A stretch of DNA of 64,000 nt, taken from NCBI GenBank assembly GCA_030825115.1, contig JAPJQL010000001.1:1-64000 (forward strand), written 5' to 3'. Both the position numbers and the translations under genes were made by a program. A model generated the notes under the pieces. It saw only the letters and a program-made list of their open reading frames with translations. It searched no databases and was not told where the DNA came from. Positions 58,648-64,000 of the stretch are shown piece after piece; the first letter of the stretch is position 1, and every line of letters starts with the position of its first letter. Source of the stretch: Lachnospiraceae bacterium (lineage in GTDB: Bacteria > Bacillota > Clostridia > Lachnospirales > Lachnospiraceae).

Positions 58648-60323
58648 GATAGTTCAAATTCCTCCACCAGTTTTTTCAGTTCCTGCGCCTGTGCTGACAA
58701 CTCTTCACTGGCAGCGGCACTTTCTTCCGCGGTTGCAGAGTTCCCCTGCACGATCCCGGATACCTGCTCTATGCTTTGACGAATCTGAATGACCGCATCC
58801 GCCTGATGTACTGACGCATCGGTGATACGCCCCACCATTCCATTGATCTGCTCTGTCCCGTCTGCCACTTTGCTCAAAGCTGCTGCCGTCTTCTCCGCCG
58901 CAGCCTCTCCACCTGCAAACGTTTCTTCCGTCCGCAGTGACAGCTTCGCCATCATTCTGGAAGCTTCCGTCGTTTTTACGGATAACGCCCGGATCTCGGA
59001 AGCCACAACGGAAAACGCCCGGCCCGCCTCTCCGGCCCGCGCCGCCTCCACCGCAGCGTTCAGGGCAAGCAGGTTTGTCTGGAATGCAATGTCCTCAATC
59101 TCCACCGCAATATTGCTGATGGTCTTGGAATTTTCCCGAATCTGCCCGATCGCGCTTAACATCGCATCCATCTGCCTGCTGCTGTGTGCAACCGTACCGT
59201 TTACTTCGTCCGCTTTGTCTCTCACTTTTACCGCATCATCTGCATTGTTTTTGATATTATCAGATATCTCGTTGATATTGGCAGCCAGCTCTTCCATCAC
59301 TCCGGCCTGTTCTACCGCGCCCTCTGACAGGATCTGGGCTCCCCCGGCAATCTGTTCAGAACCGCCTGCAACCTGCTCCGCCGTGTTGGCAATCTGCAGG
59401 ATCGCCCTGTTCAGCATCCGGACGATCTGTTCCATCGCCTGCCCAAGCGCGATGAAGTCGCCTTTATACTCTACCGCGGAGTGGTAGGTCAGCCGGCCGT
59501 CGCCGATGGCATAGAGCCCCCGCTCCAACTCCTGGATATAGGCTTTCAGAGCTTTTGCAGTCTCCCTGACACTTTCTGCCAGTTCCCCCAGTTCATCTTC
59601 TGCCACATAGGATACCGTGACATCCAGATTTCCGGCAGCAATCCCCTCTGCGGCATTTTTCAGTTCTTTCACAGGTTCTGTGATTCCTCTGGTGATCCGA
59701 AACCACAGCAAAGTGGTGATCGCCAGGACAACGATTCCCAGCAGATAGACCGTCGCCTTCATGCGGATTTCCACATCGTGGCCGTTCTGAAGATACCGCT
59801 CTGCACGTTCCATTGATCTGTCCGCTATCTTCTGAAGACAGCCTCTTGCCTTTGTGACATTCGGTTCATACTCGTTGTCAAAGAGCTCCAGAGCCTCCTC
59901 ATGCTGCCTTGATTCCAGCAACTTGATGATTTTATTCCTGGTCGGTCTGATATCTTTAATGTAAGCTTCCAGCTCTGCCACCAACTCATCTCCGCCCAAG
60001 TTCTCCCTAAGCATCGGGATTCCATTGTCAACGACTGCGGACAGGCTGTCTATCTCAGCAAGATCCCTCTGTCTTACTTCCTCGTCGGTCCCGGTGATCA
60101 CATCCAGGATACACCGTCCAATCCCCTGCTCCGATGCCTTGATATCCATCACCGTATTGGATACTGTAAAGGCCTCGCTGTAAAATACCTCCAATGTCTT
60201 CGATGTCTCTGTAATGCCGATCACCGCGGACAGAATGGTAAATACATACAGGAGGATGATCACACCATAGGAAATCATCAGTTTCCTTCCAATTTTCAAA
60301 TTGTTAAATCGAGTCTTTTTCAT
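58644..60323 (-). CDS. Methyl-accepting chemotaxis protein
   Basis: A 559-residue receptor. TM1 at about 14-36, an extracytoplasmic four-helix-bundle (4HB_MCP) domain of about 145 residues, TM2 at about 187-207, a HAMP domain, and a cytoplasmic signalling domain with the conserved tip FQTNLLALNAAVEAARAGE. The ligand is unknown. There is no C-terminal CheR-docking pentapeptide. Being inside the operon suggests it is the dedicated receptor. Confidence 0.93.
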   Translation of the reverse strand: MKKTRFNNLKIGRKLMISYGVIILLYVFTILSAVIGITETSKTLEVFYSEAFTVSNTVMDIKASEQGIGRCILDVITGTDEEVRQRDLAEIDSLSAVVDNGIPMLRENLGGDELVAELEAYIKDIRPTRNKIIKLLESRQHEEALELFDNEYEPNVTKARGCLQKIADRSMERAERYLQNGHDVEIRMKATVYLLGIVVLAITTLLWFRITRGITEPVKELKNAAEGIAAGNLDVTVSYVAEDELGELAESVRETAKALKAYIQELERGLYAIGDGRLTYHSAVEYKGDFIALGQAMEQIVRMLNRAILQIANTAEQVAGGSEQIAGGAQILSEGAVEQAGVMEELAANINEISDNIKNNADDAVKVRDKADEVNGTVAHSSRQMDAMLSAIGQIRENSKTISNIAVEIEDIAFQTNLLALNAAVEAARAGEAGRAFSVVASEIRALSVKTTEASRMMAKLSLRTEETFAGGEAAAEKTAAALSKVADGTEQINGMVGRITDASVHQADAVIQIRQSIEQVSGIVQGNSATAEESAAASEELSAQAQELKKLVEEFELS

Positions 60324-60336
60324 CTTGCCCCCCTGC

Positions 60337-60822
60337 CTAGATCCAATACCGCAGCCTGTTCACCGTCTCGATTGCCAGCCTGCCGTCTGACGTATGGAAA
60401 TAGACGCTTCTTCCGTAATTTTCTCCCGTATCCTCTGAAACCAGCGGGATCCCCAGTTCCTGCAGCTGCTGCCTTGCACAGAGGATATTCTCCCGTCCAA
60501 CTTCCTTTTGCCGTTCTGTCTGTGAAAAGCTGAAAATCCTGGCTCCGCCTGCAAGCTTCGCCCTGAGGTCCGCCAGATCAGCCCCCTGCGCAAGTAAAGC
60601 ATCGCAGAGCGCCTTGACAGAGCTGTCCACATAGCGCAGCTTATCTGTTTCCCGGACAACGCCCGAGCAGCTCCGCGGCAGAAGCGTATGCACCATGCCG
60701 CCAATATGGCGGTTCTGGTCATACATACAGATGGCAAGGCTGGAACCCAGGGCAAGGGATGTCAGTACTGCATCCCCTTCCGATACTGCCAGTTCATCCG
60801 GTCTGATTAATATCTGTCTCAT
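60337..60822 (-). CDS. Second CheD-like protein with active-site Cys changed to Ser
   Basis: A 161-residue CheD homologue. The catalytic motif GSCVG reads ALGSSLAICMYD, so the nucleophile is replaced by Ser28; the His in GGMVHTLLPRS is kept. The remainder, ending EDTGENYGRSV, aligns with CheD. Deamidase activity should be lost, but CheC binding may remain. GGAGG precedes the ATG at 60822, which overlaps the second cheC gene stop (ATGA). Confidence 0.88.
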   Translation of the reverse strand: MRQILIRPDELAVSEGDAVLTSLALGSSLAICMYDQNRHIGGMVHTLLPRSCSGVVRETDKLRYVDSSVKALCDALLAQGADLADLRAKLAGGARIFSFSQTERQKEVGRENILCARQQLQELGIPLVSEDTGENYGRSVYFHTSDGRLAIETVNRLRYWI

Positions 60823-61421
60823 TCTGACACCTCCAACGCCTCCACAAACTTTCTGGCCGACTGCGCCTGCATGATCACCAGCATATGACTTGCTTCTTCC
60901 CTGCCTTTTGCCTGGAAGTGGTTTCCAATGCACAGTGTCTCCTCCGACAGACCGGCAGCCCCGATCAATTCCGTGACGATCGCGCCTGCCATATCCATTG
61001 ATACTGCCGCGCTCGAGAGGGCAAGCCGGCAGTCCGTATACAGCGCCAATGACGTCAGATAGGTCGATGCCGCTATGCTTCCCACCTCCCGAAGAAGGTC
61101 CAGACGCTGACCGTCCAGTTCCCCTTCTCCGCTGTGCTCGCCAAGCACGCCTTCCAGGATCGACCTGACCATCCCGTTCCGGTATATATGGAGGATCATT
61201 CCCCGGATATCCCCATCAAAAGGGACCAGTACCCCAACCACACTTTCTCCGGCATTGCCAAACCACTCCGAAAGACTGCCATATTCCAACTCTATAAGCT
61301 GCGGCGGGGAGTACCTTACCTCTTCCCCGATCATATGGGACAGCGACGCCATACAGCTTCCGGTTCCCACATTTCCAATCTCCTGAAACACATCTTTAAA
61401 CTGCATTCCCTGCCAACCCAT
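60819..61421 (-). CDS. Second CheC-like protein with one altered phosphatase site
   Basis: A 200-residue CheC homologue. The first ExxN site is present (VFQEIGNVGTGSC), while the second reads LREVGSIAAST, Asn changed to Ser. The protein should keep one active site. Start at 61421 is 2 bp after the second cheY gene; a Met five codons later has a poorer fit. Confidence 0.87.
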   Translation of the reverse strand: MGWQGMQFKDVFQEIGNVGTGSCMASLSHMIGEEVRYSPPQLIELEYGSLSEWFGNAGESVVGVLVPFDGDIRGMILHIYRNGMVRSILEGVLGEHSGEGELDGQRLDLLREVGSIAASTYLTSLALYTDCRLALSSAAVSMDMAGAIVTELIGAAGLSEETLCIGNHFQAKGREEASHMLVIMQAQSARKFVEALEVSE

Positions 61422-61423
61422 CT

Positions 61424-61783
61424 CTATAAACTCGCTTCCACTAGTTTTAAAAGTTCCTCATCTTTAAACGGTTTGATGATAAAATCCAGGGCTCCCCGGC
61501 GGATTGCCTGGGTGATCACCGCTTCCTGCCCCACGGCAGAACACATGATAACTTTCGCCCCCGGTTCTTCGTTCAGGATCGCATCCAGTACCTCCAGCCC
61601 GGAACACTCCGGCATCGTGATGTCCAAAAGGACAAGATCCGGTCTCAAGGCTTTGTACTGTTCCACCGCCTCCCTGCCGTCTCCCGCCTCTACAAACGTT
61701 TCATAGCCGCCCCTGACAAGCGCCCGCTTGATGACTCTCCGCATAAACATTGCATCATCTGCAATCATGATCACCGGCTCCAT
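61424..61783 (-). CDS. CheY response regulator (second copy)
   Basis: A 119-residue receiver domain: IADDAMFMR, Asp in LVLLDITMPE, Ser in MCSAVGQE, Lys in IIKPFK. All phosphorylation residues are intact. The two CheY copies are similar in design but clearly diverged. GGGAGG precedes the ATG. Confidence 0.93.
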   Translation of the reverse strand: MEPVIMIADDAMFMRRVIKRALVRGGYETFVEAGDGREAVEQYKALRPDLVLLDITMPECSGLEVLDAILNEEPGAKVIMCSAVGQEAVITQAIRRGALDFIIKPFKDEELLKLVEASL

Positions 61784-61850
61784 ATCCTTCTACCTCCCAC
61801 TGCTGTCTCTTCTGTGTAAAAAATCCGTTTTTCTGCGCTGTCCATGACTG

Positions 61851-62660
61851 TCATTTTCTGTAAACAGCAGGGCAGACATATTGGAACAGCCTGTGATCCC
61901 TGGGAAGCAGCTCTGTATGCCCCACGAACAGATAGCCGTTTGGAATGAGTGCATTGTACAGCTCATCCACCAGCTTGTTCCGGGAACTTTCATTAAAATA
62001 TATCATGACATTGCGGCATAAGATCAGGTCATAGTGACTGATTCCGACCACAGGCCTTAAAAGGTTCATGACCTGAAACCGCACCTTGGAGCGAATCTGC
62101 GGAGCAATCGTAAAATGCTGTCCTTCCGTGTCGGTCTTGCAGTATTTTCTCTGCCACAAAACCGGAATCTTTTCCAGTTCATCGACAGGATACCAGGCCT
62201 CGACTGCTTTGCGGACCATTTTCTCCGAAATATCTGTTCCCAGCACCTCAAAGTCGGGAAGCCAGCCGCCGCGGTCCCTGTAATCCTGGAGCAGCATCGC
62301 GACCGTATAGCATTCTTCCCCGCTGGAACACCCTGCAGACCAGATCCGGTAACAGCCGCGCCCTCTTTCCGGCCGTATCTCCGGCAGGATATGGTCCACC
62401 AAAAATTCAAAATGCTTCGGCTCTCTCATAAAATATGTATAATTTGTCGTCAGCCGGTTCAGCAGTTCCGCCTTCAGCCTGCCGCTGCGGTCCTGCTCCA
62501 TCCGGGCCAGATACTGCCTCAAAGAAGTGAAGCCGTTTGCTTCCAGCTCATGGCTCATCCTGCACTCCGCAAGAATCCGCTTTTTAGACAGATCTATCCC
62601 AAACTGCTGCCCCATCCATGTTTTTAACAATTCAAACTCACTATCCGTAAACCGAATCAA
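61851..62660 (-). CDS. cheR: CheR receptor methyltransferase
   Basis: A 269-residue methyltransferase. N-terminal helical CheR_N domain and a SAM domain with RIWSAGCSSGEECYTVAMLL, LGTDISEKMV and DLILCRNVMIYF. It methylates receptor glutamates. No cheB methylesterase lies in the window. Confidence 0.95.
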   Translation of the reverse strand: MIRFTDSEFELLKTWMGQQFGIDLSKKRILAECRMSHELEANGFTSLRQYLARMEQDRSGRLKAELLNRLTTNYTYFMREPKHFEFLVDHILPEIRPERGRGCYRIWSAGCSSGEECYTVAMLLQDYRDRGGWLPDFEVLGTDISEKMVRKAVEAWYPVDELEKIPVLWQRKYCKTDTEGQHFTIAPQIRSKVRFQVMNLLRPVVGISHYDLILCRNVMIYFNESSRNKLVDELYNALIPNGYLFVGHTELLPRDHRLFQYVCPAVYRK

Positions 62661-62937
62661 TCAGCACACCTCCGGTCATCTCATCCGCCAGGACTCCCCA
62701 TCTTCTGTTGTCGGCATCAGACACGATCACAGCACACTCAAATGACGCCTTATGCACCGCGCCATCCAGATAGCGGACGGCGATCAGGCTGTCTTCAAAA
62801 CCAAGCAGCCCTGCAATGCCTTCCGGCGCTCCCGGCAGACGGATGATCCGCGGTTTTGGCAGGATCGTAATGATATGTTCCATCGGAATCTCGCCATAGC
62901 CGCCGTCAGAATACAATCTCAGGATCTCTTCTTCCAT
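62641..62937 (-). CDS. Short CheW-like protein
   Basis: A 98-residue protein resembling a shortened CheW domain: GEIPMEHIITILPKPRIIRL, GIAGLLGFEDSLIAVRYL, VLADEMTGGVLID. The full domain is about 140 residues, so part of one sub-domain is missing. AAAGGG precedes the ATG at 62937. It overlaps the genes on both sides. Confidence 0.75.
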   Translation of the reverse strand: MEEEILRLYSDGGYGEIPMEHIITILPKPRIIRLPGAPEGIAGLLGFEDSLIAVRYLDGAVHKASFECAVIVSDADNRRWGVLADEMTGGVLIDSVYG

Positions 62938-64000
62938 ATTTCCCTTTCTCTGCATTTCCATAGATGGCAGAAAGATACTGCTCTATGGGCGCCGGTTTTC
63001 CGTAACGATACCCCTGAGCCAGGTCGCAGCCGATCTCCTTTAAAAACAACTCATGCTCACTTGTCTCAATTCCCTCTGATATCACCTGGATATCCAGCTC
63101 CTTTGCCATATGGATGACATTGGATACGATGATCTTCTCCCTCTCATTCAGGACTTTTCGGAAAAACTCCCGGTCCAGCTTGATAAAATCTACCGGAAGA
63201 TCCTTTAGGAGGCTGAGAGAAGAGTACCCGGTCCCAAAATCGTCCATCGTAAGCACAAACCCCTGATTCTTGATTTCCTTTGCCGCCTTCAATACTATCT
63301 CCGTATTGTTCAGAAAGGCGTTCTCCGTAATCTCAAGTTCCAGATACCGCTCCGGAACCCCGTGCTTTTTGTTGATGGCAGTCAGCCTTTCCAGAAAATC
63401 CGGCTCCACGATATGCAGCCTTGATATATTCACGGCGATCGGCAGCGGTTTTAGCCCATCTGCCATCCATGATGCAATCAGCTCGCAGACCCGCTCATAC
63501 ACATAGGAGTCCAGTTCTGAGATAAAACCGTTCTTTTCAAACACCGGAATAAATTCATCCGGCGGGATGATCCTGCCATCCTTTCCCCTCCATCTCACAA
63601 GTGCCTCCAGACCGATGATCTTTTTCGCCTTCAGGCTGATCTTGGGCTGGTAGTAGACGAGAAAGTCCCTGTTTTCCAGCGCGCCTCTCATCCGGAATGT
63701 TATCTCCCTTTCCCGGACGATCTTTTGCTCCGCCGCCCTGTTGTAGAAGCTGTAGGCGCTCTTATGGTAGTCCTTCAATGATTTTCTTGCCGCATTTGCA
63801 TGGTCTGCAAGTACCGATACATCCTGATCTCCCTGCTCTACCAGACAGACGCCCATAATGCACCGGATATCGAAATCCAGCTTTTCTTCTTCCGGGATCT
63901 GCTCGATCCTTCGGATCAGCTGATTCAAACGGTGCTGAAGACCACTGATGCTCTGGTACTCCAAAAGCATGATAAACTTGTCTGCCTCAATCCGCGCAAA
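62906..64000 (-). CDS. GGDEF-EAL protein, cut by the right edge
   Basis: At least 364 residues; the N-terminus lies beyond the window. The visible part starts in a degenerate GGDEF domain (FARIEADKFIMLLEY in place of the GGDEF loop), then an EAL domain with intact motifs: EALVRWR, the Asn in IAVNIS, ELEITENAFL, DDFGTGYSSLSLLK and EGIETSEHE. It should hydrolyse c-di-GMP and possibly bind GTP at the dead GGDEF site. It is upstream of the short cheW in the same direction and overlaps it by 32 bp. Confidence 0.9.
   Translation of the reverse strand, partial: FARIEADKFIMLLEYQSISGLQHRLNQLIRRIEQIPEEEKLDFDIRCIMGVCLVEQGDQDVSVLADHANAARKSLKDYHKSAYSFYNRAAEQKIVREREITFRMRGALENRDFLVYYQPKISLKAKKIIGLEALVRWRGKDGRIIPPDEFIPVFEKNGFISELDSYVYERVCELIASWMADGLKPLPIAVNISRLHIVEPDFLERLTAINKKHGVPERYLELEITENAFLNNTEIVLKAAKEIKNQGFVLTMDDFGTGYSSLSLLKDLPVDFIKLDREFFRKVLNEREKIIVSNVIHMAKELDIQVISEGIETSEHELFLKEIGCDLAQGYRYGKPAPIEQYLSAIYGNAEKGKYGRRDPEIVF

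Noticed and set aside
1..64000. CRISPR array, prophage or complete insertion sequence
   Set aside because: No regularly spaced repeats, phage structural genes or transposase with terminal inverted repeats were found by eye; only short repeats inside the glucosaminidase and DUF6465-like genes.

Overview
The window looks like chromosome of a motile, strictly anaerobic Gram-positive bacterium of the Lachnospiraceae (Clostridia). Family-level evidence is the clpC-mcsB-mcsA operon, radA, the Na+-pumping decarboxylase cluster mmdA-oadG-carrier-oadB-oadA, the DUF6465-like and endosialidase-like proteins, AGGAGG ribosome sites, TTGACA/TATAAT promoters, and a Gram-positive CheC/CheD chemotaxis set. 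The genus cannot be fixed from the sequence. Almost every gene is on the minus strand; only pepF (7.7-9.7 kb) and the dinB-pseudouridine synthase pair (43.8-46.1 kb) are on plus. One tRNA gene (Trp, CCA) is present. I saw no CRISPR array, prophage or complete insertion sequence.

Layout. 0-7 kb: a membrane-anchored FMN/FAD fumarate-reductase-type flavoprotein, then a two-component system (YesM-like kinase, YesN-like AraC regulator) with a double ABC-ATPase homologue that has lost its ATPase motifs. The flavoprotein and the regulator gene share a 37-bp promoter-region sequence. 6.6-15 kb: small hypothetical genes, tRNA-Trp, a lipoprotein oligoendopeptidase F, a large secreted papain-family protease whose catalytic segments are in permuted order, radA, and an endosialidase-like gene. 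15-20 kb: a protein quality-control operon (GntR regulator, mcsA, mcsB, clpC). 20-25 kb: two dehydrogenase-fold proteins, a cohesin/cadherin-like membrane protein and a secreted glucosaminidase. 25.5-28.6 kb: remains of a sugar-acid catabolic operon (KDPG aldolase-VOC fusion, M24-fold protein, and fragments of a TRAP permease and an IolB-like isomerase), bordered by an Rpn-type nuclease gene. 29.9-35.2 kb: a LarA-type racemase with a GlpA/GlpB/DUF1667-like flavoprotein set and a FadR-type regulator. 35.3-40.6 kb: the Na+-translocating decarboxylase/transcarboxylase operon. 40.8-52.7 kb: transport (putP, SulP, AEC, azlCD), cell wall (dacF), DNA repair (dinB, nth) and RNA modification genes. 52.7-64 kb: an RsmH paralogue and then a long chemosensory cluster: cheW, cheA, a response regulator-GGDEF, cheD, cheC, cheY, an MCP, a second cheD-cheC-cheY set, cheR, a short cheW, and a GGDEF-EAL protein cut by the right edge.

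How it fits together. The central blocks describe an anaerobe fermenting organic acids, amino acids and sugar acids, using Na+-linked decarboxylation and flavoprotein reductases as electron sinks, and remodelling its envelope with secreted hydrolases. The most unusual items are the permuted C1 protease, the duplicated CheC/CheD/CheY module with lost catalytic residues in the second copy and embedded c-di-GMP enzymes, and the catalytically degraded ABC protein next to a kinase with almost no extracellular domain. All functional statements are inferences from motifs and context; no searches were run.
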